This document shows, piece after piece, positions 1 to 9,060 of a stretch of DNA of 64,000 nt. How positions within the stretch are numbered: the first letter of the stretch is position 1; each line of letters starts with the position of its first letter. The DNA comes from Planctomycetota bacterium (GTDB taxonomy: Bacteria; Planctomycetota; Planctomycetia; Isosphaerales; Isosphaeraceae). The notes below the pieces were generated by a model that had not been told where the DNA came from, made no database searches, and saw nothing but the letters and a program-made list of their open reading frames with translations. Both the position numbers and the translations under genes were made by a program. The stretch spans positions 22,457-86,456 of the forward strand of contig JAJYWB010000019.1 of the NCBI GenBank assembly GCA_021791715.1, in the 5' to 3' direction.

Positions 1-72
1 CGTTACCATTTTGGGACTCACGGAGGAGTCGAAAGAGCCTCCGTCCAAGAATACCTGATCGTGGGGCGATGA
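1..72 (+). CDS. 3' end of a probable DNA methyltransferase (partial)
   Basis: An open frame enters from the left edge and reads 23 residues, ending HFGTHGG...VQEYLIVGR before a TGA at 70-72. The next gene starts at position 73, directly after the stop, so the two are almost certainly one translationally coupled operon. A tail of the type HFGTHG followed by EYLIVGR resembles the C-terminus of site-specific DNA methyltransferases, and the next gene is a PD-(D/E)XK nuclease, so a methyltransferase paired with its restriction enzyme is the best guess. The identification rests on a short tail and on context; the frame itself is certain. Confidence 0.45.
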   Translation, partial: RYHFGTHGGVERASVQEYLIVGR

Positions 73-906
73 ATGGAAATCATCTCGCAAGAACTCGACG
101 ATATCCTCGAAGGTCTCCAGGAGCTGACGGTTGATTGGCGCGATGAAACGGCGAATCGAGTCGTCGAGAAACTGAGAAATCTGATTGTTAAGAAGAAATA
201 CTCAATCGATGATGTTAAATCGATTCTCGACCACGATTTCGATGAGGGTTTGCTGATTTGTCGCTTATTCCTCGCTTTATCGAAAGATAAGTTCGAATTG
301 GAATTCAGAGCGATACGCGGATCTAAAGGAATTGGAGTCGCTTCATATCGCGCCCACCCCGAAGAATTCCTCTTCGATTTGAAATCGATAGGACTGTTGG
401 AAGCCATGGCTTTGGAGGCAAACAGGGAAACTCACTGGAGCGATATTCTTATCGAGCGATTGAGAAGCGGGCGAGGCAGTGCTGTCGCAGGTCAGAAACG
501 AGGTCGCGGTGTAGAGGATTTTGTGGAATCTATCGTATCAAAGGTATTCTTAGATGATTTTGAAACACGACAGACGTTCACAGGACCGCGAGGTAAGGCG
601 AAATGCGATTTCGCGATTCCCAATAAGAAAACCGCACGGATCCTGATCGAAGCGAAGGGATATGGAGCGACAGGTTCAAAGATGACCGATGTTCTTGGCG
701 ACATCGAAAAAATCATCGCCGCGAAGCGATCCGACACGGCATTACTGTTCTTTACAGACGGCTTATCTTGGAAACAAAGAAAGAGCGATCTTCGGAAGAT
801 TATTGCATATCAGAATAACGGTGATATTACACGGATTTACACATACTCGATGGCGGAACAGTTTGAAGCCGATCTTCGTAGATTAAAGATTGAGTTCAAT
901 CTATAA
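73..906 (+). CDS. Probable type II restriction endonuclease, PD-(D/E)XK fold
   Basis: This 277-residue protein carries a convincing PD-(D/E)XK nuclease core: Asp179 in CDFAIPN, then Glu193-Ala-Lys195 in ILIEAKGYGATGSKM, followed by a strand LLFFTDG around 224-230. The N-terminal 130 residues are mostly helical with no domain I recognise and could carry DNA recognition. The start ATG at 73 lies immediately after the TGA of the upstream partial gene, as in tightly coupled restriction-modification operons. The product would cut unmethylated DNA in the cytoplasm and be held in check by the neighbouring methyltransferase. The recognition sequence cannot be read from the protein. The nuclease fold is well supported; type II assignment is inference from size and neighbour. 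Confidence 0.7.
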   Translation: MEIISQELDDILEGLQELTVDWRDETANRVVEKLRNLIVKKKYSIDDVKSILDHDFDEGLLICRLFLALSKDKFELEFRAIRGSKGIGVASYRAHPEEFLFDLKSIGLLEAMALEANRETHWSDILIERLRSGRGSAVAGQKRGRGVEDFVESIVSKVFLDDFETRQTFTGPRGKAKCDFAIPNKKTARILIEAKGYGATGSKMTDVLGDIEKIIAAKRSDTALLFFTDGLSWKQRKSDLRKIIAYQNNGDITRIYTYSMAEQFEADLRRLKIEFNL

Positions 907-1703
907 TATTATCGGTTATTAGATCGGAAACTAACGCCATATCTTACATTGAGTAAGATTCTATCCGATAAAAAATCCGCAAATTCATCGGGAGTTTGTG
1001 ATCTACCATCTATCGATGCTCACCCTAAGACGCATACCGTTGATCGCATTGCGGACAGACCCCGGTCACGATTCGTCGGTCTTCGATACGACGATCGCGC
1101 TTGGTGGAATGCGATCATCGAGCGCGAAAGACGACGTCTCGCGAAGGAACGATCGAGCTTTTCGATGTTTTCCAGCCGAAATACTCGACCTATCTCCTGA
1201 TCCGCCCTGATTTATCAATAATGTTTATGATTATATATTAAATTTGGGAGGGCGAACCTCCCGGTGAGCCGCTTTAGACCAAGCCCCCGGCGGAAGTTAT
1301 TTTTTTAGTAATTATATGATAATACAATAATCTTTTTAACAATAAGGTTCGCGCTCCCGGATTATGATCCCCGGCACGATTTTGTCGCCCCCTCCGCGGA
1401 TCGTCGCCGACTCTTCGCTATACTCGATACCGGCGATTCCCGACTAGCGATGTTCCACATCCATTTGTTAAAATAAATTACTTAAATAATTAAAAATAAT
1501 ATATCATAATACTTTATGATTAATAGAATTAAACCAATGTTCTGACGAGCCGTCATAAATCCGGGCGCGGGCCGTCGTCGCGTCGACGCACCGACTCGTT
1601 CAAAAACCGACGCGTTCCATCGGTTTTATCGAGCGGATCGAATCATACCTCATAATAATATTCTATTCTTAATTTTTATTAATATTATTATAATTAACTA
1701 TAT
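907..1703. other. Gene-free gap, AT-rich, with one hairpin repeat
   Basis: About 800 bp between the nuclease gene and the winged-helix gene, which are convergent. Short open frames at 949-1210 have no start context, no recognisable motif and an atypical composition, and I do not call them. The stretch is strongly AT-rich around 1200-1350 and 1470-1540 and 1650-1700, unlike the genes. It holds one copy of the hairpin repeat that is amplified after frr. Confidence 0.6.
1246..1272 (+). repeat. Dispersed hairpin repeat, single copy
   Basis: GGGAGG-GCGAA-CCTCCC followed by GGTGAGCCG. It is identical in its core to the units clustered at 12.5-13.0 kb. Here it is followed by GC-rich sequence rather than directly by a T-tract. 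Confidence 0.8.
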
Positions 1704-2096
1704 TTATGAACCAAGAATCAGCGCCAGCAGGTGCGCGACGTTTCGATGCGCCTCGACGGGATGCCGGAGCGGAAGTTCGGGGTGAAGGCGATATCGGCTG
1801 CGACGCCCGAGGCGCTCGATCTCGATATATCGGCCGTCCTTGAGATCGGTCACGATCCGCTGGACGGCTCGTTCGGTGATGCCGACTCGTTCGGCGATCT
1901 CGCGAAGCTTAACCTCGGGATCGCCGGCCAGAACGAGCAAAACGTGGGCGTGATTACTCAAAAACGTCCACGACGGTTTTCGCTCATCGGATTCGATCGG
2001 TTCGGCCGATATCCGATCGGCGCGTTCGCCTTTCGCCTCGGGATCGGATCGCTCGAGGTTCGCCTTCGTCGACTTCGTATCAACGTGTCGAGGCAT
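1704..2096 (-). CDS. Winged helix-turn-helix regulator, last gene of the dab operon
   Basis: This 130-residue protein has a charged, probably disordered first 40 residues, then a winged-helix domain with a MarR-like pattern: VKLREIAERVGITERAVQRIV as helices 2-3 and a wing YIEIERLGRRSRYRLH. The last 20 residues (PLRHPVEAHRNVAHLLALIL) would form a closing helix. Its ATG at 2096 directly abuts the TAG of dabA (2099-2097), so it is very likely cotranscribed and translationally coupled. A regulator at the end of a bicarbonate-uptake operon may autoregulate it, but the sequence shows no operator that proves this. Confidence 0.8.
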   Translation of the reverse strand: MPRHVDTKSTKANLERSDPEAKGERADRISAEPIESDERKPSWTFLSNHAHVLLVLAGDPEVKLREIAERVGITERAVQRIVTDLKDGRYIEIERLGRRSRYRLHPELPLRHPVEAHRNVAHLLALILGS

Positions 2097-4517
2097 CTAC
2101 ATCATCTCCCAGCCGCTCCCCGGTACCCGAAGAGCCGTCTCCGGTCGGTCGGGATCGAGTGCGAATATGCGAATCCAACCGTTTTCAACCAGTTGTGAAA
2201 CTCCGGGCGCCGACCGCACGACTCGCTCGATTTTCTCTCGACTCGCTTCGACGACGACCTGGAGCCTCAGCGGCTCGTGAAACCAGCGGCCGTCGACGTC
2301 GCGGACCGACTGCAAGGCGAGCCCGGTTCGAAGATCTCCGCCGTTTCCCAGAACCACCCCCAAAGATCCGACACGGTTGTGGATCGCTTTATCACCCGCG
2401 CCGAAAGTCGAATTGTCGACCGTCGACGCAAAGTACTGAAGATTAATCCAAGACGCAACGACCACGGGCGCCGAGAGTATCATCGCCAAAACCGAATCGT
2501 CGTGATCGATCGACGAGTCGTACTCATGAAGAAACACTCGCCCTTTGAGATCGGCGCCCCTCGTGCGCGACCGACGAGCCGCGATGAACGCCGCGTTTCG
2601 CGAAAGCCCCCATTCGGGACGAACCTCGGACCAGTCGTTCGCTCGGCGACGCAAGATCCTCTTTAGCACGCCCGCGGGAGCGTGATCGAGCCCGAGCGAT
2701 CGAGCGCGCTCGACCCGCACGTGCGCCGACGCGTCTTCCAGCCTGGAGATCAGTCGATCGAGTTCGTCGCGACGTTCGGGAGGAACGAGATTTCGATCGA
2801 GCGGACGAACGTCGTCGGTCGAAGTGTCGTGAACCGCCGGAACGAAAAGGACGTCGTCGGGGACTTTGAAACCGCGACCCGAAAGCCCCGAGCGAACTTC
2901 CGGATCGTTCAGAATCGCCGCGGCGACGCGAGCGTTGATCCCCCCCCCGTAACCTCCGCACGCTCCGCAGTGAAGACCCGACGCGTGCGGGTTGTTCGTA
3001 CTGTTCCCAACATGTCCACATAACAGCACAATCCGAGCGAAACGTTCGCCGAAACCGATGTTCTTAAGAATCGACGCCGCGAGATCGAGCCGAGCCTCGC
3101 GAGGAATTCCTCGACCCTGATCGTCGGACGCCAAATCGATCGGTTCGGTCTCCTCGGCGCGATCCTCGCCGAACCCGACCGCGGCCGTGTCTTTCATAAT
3201 CCGCAGGCCGTAAAGAATTCCAAGAATCTCGACGAAAGAAAATAACGACGCCGGAGCGCTCTGGATATGATTAATAATCGATTCCAAGGCTTTCCAAGGC
3301 GTATTCGCCGAGCGTTCGAGAGAGAAGCTCGGTTTGATCAAAACGGGACAGCGAGACGTCGCGTCCGATTCGGTCTTTATACCGAGGGGGACGCCGAAAA
3401 ATCCGGCGAATCCAAGAGTTTCCACGTCTTCATTGCGGATTTCGAGCGCTCGACGCAACGGTTCGGAGCGGACGTCGATGCAAAAAACCGCCTGTACCTC
3501 GGGCCTTTCACGCCGAGCCTCCGCGACGGGGGGGCGGAACTCGCCGATCAATCGCCGCATAAAACCGTCTTCAAGAGCGTTTTGAAAAACGAACCGCGTC
3601 GATTCGTCTTCAACCACTCGCTCTCCCGCGCCGCGATCGTCGTCGCGATCCGCGCCCAAGACGCCGCGCGCGAGGGAGCTCCGCTTCAAGGCGATCGCCT
3701 CGCCGTTCGACCGCGTCGCGAGATCCTTCACGGCGAAGTCCATGCATAATCGGATCGCGAGCAGATCCAAAACCTCGCCGGGATCGCGCGGGTCGTTCTC
3801 CCAGGCGATTCGACGAAAATAAGAAGCCCAGCCGTAAACTCCGCCGATCAAGCGATATAAATAAGCGTCGAGATTCGGATCGCGCGAACCGAGCGGTCTG
3901 AGCGTGGAATCGATCGCGAGCTCGGGACTCTCGGGAAGGCTCTCGACGATCGATCGGAATCCGCGCAAACCCGAGATTTCGAGCGATCGATCGATCGTCG
4001 CCGATTCACGCCACGATGTGAACAAGCGAGTACCGCCGTTGAATCTCCAATATCGGCCCCCTTTGGACGCGTGAACCGAACACCATCGCGACGCCGATCG
4101 GATCAGCGTATCGTTCCAGTTTGTATCATGTTTCAGGTCGAACTCCTCGGCGAAGGTGAGACGCGATTTTTTCTCGCGGACGGGCGCGGGAGATTCCCCT
4201 TTGAGGATCCTCTCGAGCTCGAGCGCGTCGCGCCCTGCTCGACGAGCCGCCGACTCGAGTTCGGCGGCGCCGAACGCCCCCTCGGCCATCCGCTCGCGAT
4301 AATAAGAAATCCGCGGCGGCAGGTCGGCGTCGAGCCCGTCGGCGACGATCCGTGCCGCCGAGTCGATCGGCCGCGCCGCGAAACCCATAAAAGGATTCAC
4401 AGCCACGTAATTCCGCAAATCCCACACGGGGGGAACGCGTAAACATACGCGTACAACCTCTTGCCGCCACGATTCGACCGTCGACGCGTGATGCGAGGGA
4501 TTTTTTGTTTTAAGCAT
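2097..4517 (-). CDS. dabA: DabA, inorganic-carbon accumulation subunit (DUF2309)
   Basis: This 806-residue protein belongs to the DabA (UPF0753/DUF2309) family, the cytoplasmic beta-carbonic-anhydrase-like subunit of the DAB energy-coupled dissolved-inorganic-carbon pump. The expected zinc ligands are all present: Cys346 and Asp348 in FCIDVRSEPLRRA, and His502 and Cys517 in CGHVGNSTNNPHASGLHCG. Their two- and fifteen-residue spacings match characterised DabA. The glycine-rich GACGGYGGGINAR follows. Length is typical for the family. The ATG at 4517 has a GGGGAA Shine-Dalgarno-like stretch and overlaps the end of dabB by 8 bases, so the subunits are coupled. It should hydrate CO2 to bicarbonate vectorially, driven by the ion gradient through DabB. 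Confidence 0.95.
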   Translation of the reverse strand: MLKTKNPSHHASTVESWRQEVVRVCLRVPPVWDLRNYVAVNPFMGFAARPIDSAARIVADGLDADLPPRISYYRERMAEGAFGAAELESAARRAGRDALELERILKGESPAPVREKKSRLTFAEEFDLKHDTNWNDTLIRSASRWCSVHASKGGRYWRFNGGTRLFTSWRESATIDRSLEISGLRGFRSIVESLPESPELAIDSTLRPLGSRDPNLDAYLYRLIGGVYGWASYFRRIAWENDPRDPGEVLDLLAIRLCMDFAVKDLATRSNGEAIALKRSSLARGVLGADRDDDRGAGERVVEDESTRFVFQNALEDGFMRRLIGEFRPPVAEARRERPEVQAVFCIDVRSEPLRRALEIRNEDVETLGFAGFFGVPLGIKTESDATSRCPVLIKPSFSLERSANTPWKALESIINHIQSAPASLFSFVEILGILYGLRIMKDTAAVGFGEDRAEETEPIDLASDDQGRGIPREARLDLAASILKNIGFGERFARIVLLCGHVGNSTNNPHASGLHCGACGGYGGGINARVAAAILNDPEVRSGLSGRGFKVPDDVLFVPAVHDTSTDDVRPLDRNLVPPERRDELDRLISRLEDASAHVRVERARSLGLDHAPAGVLKRILRRRANDWSEVRPEWGLSRNAAFIAARRSRTRGADLKGRVFLHEYDSSIDHDDSVLAMILSAPVVVASWINLQYFASTVDNSTFGAGDKAIHNRVGSLGVVLGNGGDLRTGLALQSVRDVDGRWFHEPLRLQVVVEASREKIERVVRSAPGVSQLVENGWIRIFALDPDRPETALRVPGSGWEMM

Positions 4518-6042
4518 GACGATTCCCCGATTTATCCAGGATCCGGGCGGGCCAAATCGAATCGACGATCCGGTCGGCGTAAGCGCCTAGGTAAAATCCA
4601 TTCAGTGCGTGAACATACAAGGCACGCCCGATAACGAATCGATCGATCACGGGGGTGAGCGCGTAAAAGATCGAAAGCGCCGCGACGGCGAGCGGGGGCA
4701 AGATCGCCGCGATCCGCGACGCGAGCGAGCTTGGAATCGAACCCGCGTTCGATTGGAAAACAGGCTCAAGAAAGTTTGTGGCGATACGATTGATCGTTAA
4801 CGCCAAGATCGCGAGCGCGAAGTCGGCGCCGATCGCGGCGGCGATTCGAACGATCGGGATCCGCCGGGTTCGCTCGCGATCTCTGAAAATCGCGACCCAG
4901 ATTTGTCCCGCGGAGAGCGCGATGATCGCCAGGAGCGAGATTTCTCCCGGCGAATCGACCGCGAATCGGCCCGTCGTCCACGCCGCGAAAGCGAGCGCGG
5001 GTACCGCGGATAACGTTCCGATCGCGAGGAGGACGAGCGTCCGAGCGGGATCGGCCGAGGTTTTGGTTTTCGGCGTCGACCGCGGTTCTCCCGAACTCAG
5101 GAAGCTCCACGCCTTGTAACAGCCGTGCCCGATCATATGAATCGTCGCCGCCGGAAAAGCTCCCAAACCGCATTGAACCATCATGAATCCCATTTGAGAA
5201 ACGGTCGACCACGCGAGCGTTCTTTTAACCTTCGACTGGGCCCACATCGCGATCATCCCGATGACAAATGTGACGGTTCCGATGAACGCGAGCAGGAGTA
5301 AAACCGAAGGAATTCGCACGATCAGCGGAGCGAATCGAAGGAGGAGCGCGCCACCCGCGTTGATCACTCCCGCGTGCATCAACGCCGAGACGGGGGTCGG
5401 CGCCTCCATCGTTTCGGGGAGCCACGTGTGAAATGGAAACTGGGCCGATTTGGTCAACGCGGCGATCGCGATCAAAAGGCCGATCCACGTCGCCGACGAC
5501 GACGTTTCAGGATGCGCGACGACTGCGGCGAGAAAATCGTTGACGTCGAACGTCCCCCAATCGCGCCCTATGAGAACGAAGGCCGATAAGAGCGCCAGGT
5601 CGCCGAGCCTGCTGATCAAAAACTTCTTCCGAGCCGGCCGAATCGCCTCGGGACGATCCTCGTAGATCGTCAGCAACGCGTGCAGCCCCAAACTCGTCGA
5701 CGACCAAGCCGCGAAAATCAGCGCCAAATTTGATGAACACATCAACAAATAGGCCGATCCGATCGTGAACGCCAAAAGCCGAAGGAAGCGAGTTCGTCGC
5801 GGGTTTCCTTGGAGTTGGGTCGAGGCGAAAAGAAAAACAGCGGTTCCAAGCCCCGCGACGAGGAGCGACGACAACGCGCTGAGCCGATCGATCGTCAACC
5901 CGGCGAACCGATCGGGTCGAGTCGAAATCATATGCCGAATGAGCGCCGACGCGGAAAACGCAGTCGCCGCGAACAATCCGATCGTGATCGCCGCGGCTTC
6001 CCGGCGATCCCATACGGCGTCGCTCTTGATCAATCGCTCCAT
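4510..6042 (-). CDS. dabB: DabB, NuoL-like membrane subunit of the DAB carbon pump
   Basis: This is a 510-residue, multi-spanning proton-antiporter-type protein of the NuoL/MrpA family. Family signatures are present in the middle: FHTWLPETMEAPTPVSALMHAG, and WSTVSQMGFMM with the conserved helix-7/8 region and a following HGCYKAWSFL. The size (about 510 residues) and position directly before dabA, with an 8-base overlap, identify it as DabB rather than a complex I subunit. It should carry cation flux that powers CO2 hydration by DabA. I chose the ATG at 6042 (MERLIKS) over an in-frame TTG at 6057 because a GGGGG Shine-Dalgarno core sits just upstream of it. Confidence 0.92.
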   Translation of the reverse strand: MERLIKSDAVWDRREAAAITIGLFAATAFSASALIRHMISTRPDRFAGLTIDRLSALSSLLVAGLGTAVFLFASTQLQGNPRRTRFLRLLAFTIGSAYLLMCSSNLALIFAAWSSTSLGLHALLTIYEDRPEAIRPARKKFLISRLGDLALLSAFVLIGRDWGTFDVNDFLAAVVAHPETSSSATWIGLLIAIAALTKSAQFPFHTWLPETMEAPTPVSALMHAGVINAGGALLLRFAPLIVRIPSVLLLLAFIGTVTFVIGMIAMWAQSKVKRTLAWSTVSQMGFMMVQCGLGAFPAATIHMIGHGCYKAWSFLSSGEPRSTPKTKTSADPARTLVLLAIGTLSAVPALAFAAWTTGRFAVDSPGEISLLAIIALSAGQIWVAIFRDRERTRRIPIVRIAAAIGADFALAILALTINRIATNFLEPVFQSNAGSIPSSLASRIAAILPPLAVAALSIFYALTPVIDRFVIGRALYVHALNGFYLGAYADRIVDSIWPARILDKSGNRHA

Positions 6043-6383
6043 TCCAATCCCCCGCAAAGTGATTCACGAAATTTATGTCGTGTATATTGTGTCGCGTATT
6101 TTGGTTCCGTCAAGCGGCGTTTTAAAATCGATGGCGAGCGATCGACTGAACTCCTTTTGAGTGAATAGGTTAGGCGTCGTCTGCGTTTTGAGATCGCCCG
6201 CGTCCGATCTTCGAAGCTCGATTGCAAACGGCGCGGGATCGACCGGCGAACGCGCGAGCCGCTCGCGATCGATGCGGTCTCTTTCAGTAGGAACACGATT
6301 GTTTGGAGACATCCAACACAAGGCGCGTCTTGTCTATTACTATGAAATTTTAATTATCTCTGTATTTACTTCTAGGTGTAGCC
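6043..6383. other. Intergenic gap upstream of dabB
   Basis: About 340 bp that should contain the promoter of the minus-strand dab operon. I see no gene and no confident promoter hexamers or terminator. The part near 6340-6380 is AT-rich and leads into the decayed restriction gene. Confidence 0.4.
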
Positions 6384-6960
6384 TTTCGCTTTTCGGAACA
6401 GGAATCGGCTCATCCGGAACCCGCTGTCTATGGCGTCGCCGATGGAAAAGTGATCGGGACTTATTTCGAATAGGAATTCCAAAATCACTTGGAATCGTGT
6501 GACATTCACGCTCCCGGCGATTCCGCCCTCGGCGTCGATTTTCCAGGTCTTTCGGTAGATATGAAGGTTACGAGCATTCGGCGACCACGGTCGTCCCGTC
6601 TTTTCATGACCGCCCGGCGGAATATTTTCAGACTTGTTTACTTTATAATCCTTTTCGTTGATGATAAGTTCGATCAACCCGAAAACCGCTCCGTGATTCC
6701 AGGTGTTAAGCACATTATTAAATATGTGTTTATAAAACAAAATATAGTTATATAGTTAATTTAAATAAAATATAATATAGAATAACGATGACGAGGACGA
6801 CCCGGCGGGGTTTATGCGAGATAAGATGCGGCCCGCGGATGAAATCGAAGTACGTCGCATCGCTCAAAAGTGAATGTCTTCACCTCCCGAACAAGGACTT
6901 CCAACCTCATCGAACGCTTTGTGACGGCGGCTTCAATGTGGTAGAGTCGGATCTCAAGCG
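6384..6960 (+). pseudogene. Decayed type II restriction endonuclease
   Basis: Pieces of one protein can be read in order across frames. The frame containing 6384-6470 reads SAHPEPAVYGVADGKVIGTYFE and stops at a TAG (6471-6473). The same frame continues EFQNHLESC, then GVDFPGLSVDMKVTSI and VKHIIKYVF, to a TAG near 6755. After an AT-rich stretch a different frame resumes at 6787 with GFMRDKMRPADEIEVRRIAQK and a TGA. A third piece (PPEQGLPTSSNAL, stop, RRLQCGRV) lies just before the methyltransferase. As I remember it, a restriction endonuclease family found beside this kind of methyltransferase has these segments in this order; no alignment was possible here. At least three lesions make it non-functional. 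Confidence 0.65.
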
Positions 6961-6996
6961 GGTTCGGTTCCAGGCGTCGTCAGGATACGCTAGTTT

Positions 6997-8517
6997 ATGG
7001 CTTCTGAAAAATTCGGCTCTCAGTCCGATGAATTCGGAGATTTCCAAACGCCTGGAATATTGGCCGAACGGGTCTGTACGCTATTGGCCGATACCGGATA
7101 TCAACCGACCTCCCTGCTCGAACCCACATGCGGAGTGGGAAATTTCTTGATCGCCGCTTTGGATCGATTTCCGCTGGTGAATTTCGGATTGGGTCTTGAT
7201 ATCAACGAGGAATATTTGCAGAGAGTCGATGAGAGGATATCCGCCAAATCCTATGACCAAAAAGTCAAATTGTTGCATGAGAACTTTTTTCATGTAGATT
7301 GGTCCCATCTACTCCTCAAGTTGACGGAACCGATCCTTGTCGTCGGAAACCCTCCCTGGGTGACGAATTCGACTCTGGGATCCCTGGGAAGCGCCAACCT
7401 TCCGAAGAAATCGAACTTTCAGAAACTTAACGGACTTGAAGCGATCACGGGAAAAAGCAATTTTGATATCTCAGAATGGATGATTGTTAAATTGCTTGAA
7501 CTTCTGAACGGTCGTCAAGCGATCGTCGCCATGCTGTGTAAGACCGCGGTCGCTCGCAAGGTTCTCACGCACGCTTGGAAGAATGATTTTAGTATCTCCG
7601 ATTCCCGGATTCATCCGATCGACGCCTCGGAATATTTCGGAGCCGCGGTCGACGCTTGCCTGTTGGTGTGCCGTCTATCTAGAACGGGCCGGAACAAGAA
7701 TTGCGGAATCTATCGCGATCTCGGACATTCCGACGTTTCATCAACCTTCGGTTATCACGACGGTCTGCTCATCTCGGATATCGCGGCTTATGAAAGATGG
7801 AAGCATCTATCGGGCAAAGAGATCTACAAGTGGCGATCCGGAGTTAAACATGATTGTTCAAAGGTCATGGAATTGCGGAAAGAAGGGGAACGGTATCGAA
7901 ACGGCCTTGACGGCCTCGTGGAATTGGAGGATGATTATGTTTTCCCTATGTTAAAAAGCTCGGAAATCACCTACGGTCGAAGCAAAACCCCCACGCGTTG
8001 GATGCTTTTAACACAAAAGGCGGTCGGCGACGAAACGTCGGTTATCGGTATAATCGCACCAAAAACATGGCGATATCTCCTCGATCAGTCACATTTATTA
8101 GATCGACGCGCCAGTTCGATCTATCGAAATCGTCCCCGTTTTTCGATATTCGGTGTCGGTGATTACACCTTCGCCCCGTGGAAAGTCGCTATATCGGGTT
8201 TTTATAAACAATGGAATTTCGCGACCGTGGGCCCGTACGAAGGAAAGTCCGTCGTTCTCGACGACACTTCGTATTTTCTCGCCTGCGAATCCGAGCAAGA
8301 GGCTCGATTTATCGCGGGATTGCTCAATTCATCCCCCGCTCGAGAGTTCTACTCGTCCTTCATCTTTTGGGACTCGAAACGACCTATAACCATCGATACG
8401 TTAAGTAAACTTGATCTATCTTTGTTGTCGGCCGAACTTGGTTGCACGGCGGAATTTGATCGATTTCGAGCTCAGAAAAGAAAAAATCCATCGTACAGGC
8501 AAACGGAGTTATTTTGA
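6997..8517 (+). CDS. Site-specific N6-adenine DNA methyltransferase
   Basis: This 506-residue protein transfers a methyl group from S-adenosylmethionine to adenine in a specific DNA sequence. The opening EFGDFQTP is typical of gamma-type N6-adenine methyltransferases. The SAM-binding motif is LEPTCGVGNFL (41-51), the acidic residue ending strand 2 is in GLDIN (66-70), and catalytic motif IV is NPPW (118-121). The second half should hold the target-recognition domain. The gene is open throughout, in contrast to the broken restriction-enzyme gene directly upstream, so it may now act as an orphan methyltransferase. The ATG at 6997 was chosen as the first that precedes the conserved EFGDFQTP segment. 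The recognition site cannot be inferred. Confidence 0.9.
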   Translation: MASEKFGSQSDEFGDFQTPGILAERVCTLLADTGYQPTSLLEPTCGVGNFLIAALDRFPLVNFGLGLDINEEYLQRVDERISAKSYDQKVKLLHENFFHVDWSHLLLKLTEPILVVGNPPWVTNSTLGSLGSANLPKKSNFQKLNGLEAITGKSNFDISEWMIVKLLELLNGRQAIVAMLCKTAVARKVLTHAWKNDFSISDSRIHPIDASEYFGAAVDACLLVCRLSRTGRNKNCGIYRDLGHSDVSSTFGYHDGLLISDIAAYERWKHLSGKEIYKWRSGVKHDCSKVMELRKEGERYRNGLDGLVELEDDYVFPMLKSSEITYGRSKTPTRWMLLTQKAVGDETSVIGIIAPKTWRYLLDQSHLLDRRASSIYRNRPRFSIFGVGDYTFAPWKVAISGFYKQWNFATVGPYEGKSVVLDDTSYFLACESEQEARFIAGLLNSSPAREFYSSFIFWDSKRPITIDTLSKLDLSLLSAELGCTAEFDRFRAQKRKNPSYRQTELF

Positions 8518-8904
8518 ACGTTTTTCCACAAGTCCGCATTCATCAGCCAAATCAACTAACGCGGCGGCGCCGCAATCCTACCAAAGCCGACGAGCGAGCG
8601 AGGGTCTTCTAATTATAACGTGAAAACTTTCGATTGATCATTTGATCGACCCCTCGCTTGCGCTTCGGGTCGGTATAATCTCCACTTCCGTTCGCTCAAA
8701 AGATGTGCGCACCGCGCGTAGAAGTTACAGACGAAGATTCTACTACCGCGATCAAGATGTCTTTGACATGAAATCTCGTAGAGTGAAGACCGCGGAAGTT
8801 TTAAATCGCGACGATCATCTCGTTTTCGGTTCGGGCGAAGAATCCTCCGGGGCTGCTCCGGATCGGTTTTCGCATCGGAAACCGTCGGCAGTTATCGAGC
8901 CGAT
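8518..8904. other. Intergenic gap with inverted repeat module
   Basis: About 390 bp without a gene. Its main content is the repeat module described separately. Short frames across it follow the repeat and have no coding character. Confidence 0.55.
8558..8780. repeat. Mobile-looking inverted repeat module, copy 1
   Basis: A left arm AACGCGGCGGCGCCGCAATC continues into a GAGCGAGCGAGGG stretch (to 8607). After about 40 bases an inverted arm CCTCGCTTGCG...GGGTCGGTATAATC follows (8650-8680). Beyond that comes a further shared block TCCGTTC...AAAAGA...GCGCGCA..CG. The same arrangement occurs at 27102-27300, and single arms occur at 13173-13220 and about 41760-41803. No transposase is nearby, so a non-autonomous element or a large REP-type repeat is most likely. 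Confidence 0.6.
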
Positions 8905-8933
8905 TTGACGCCGAGACGCCCGAACGTTACACT
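8905..8933 (+). promoter_or_regulatory. Sigma-70-type promoter of rpsB-tsf
   Basis: TTGACG at 8905-8910 and TACACT at 8928-8933 are separated by exactly 17 bases. The predicted start of transcription near 8940 gives a leader of about 120 nt before rpsB. Such a leader could carry ribosomal-protein autoregulation, but I cannot define a fold. Confidence 0.75.
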
Positions 8934-9060
8934 GCTCTCCGGGTCGCGGTACGTCGCGACGTTATCGAGCTTGATCAAAAACGTTTAGCAAGGCCGCCCC
9001 GAGCATTTCGCCTTGGGGAGATCGGCTGGAAGAGTTTGGTTTGCGCAAAGGGGCTATCAC

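Noticed and set aside
949..1210. Small open frames after the nuclease gene
   Set aside because: No start context, no motif, and they overlap one another in different frames.
6471..6473. TAG read-through (for example pyrrolysine) in the restriction enzyme gene
   Set aside because: Further stops and a frame change downstream show general decay.
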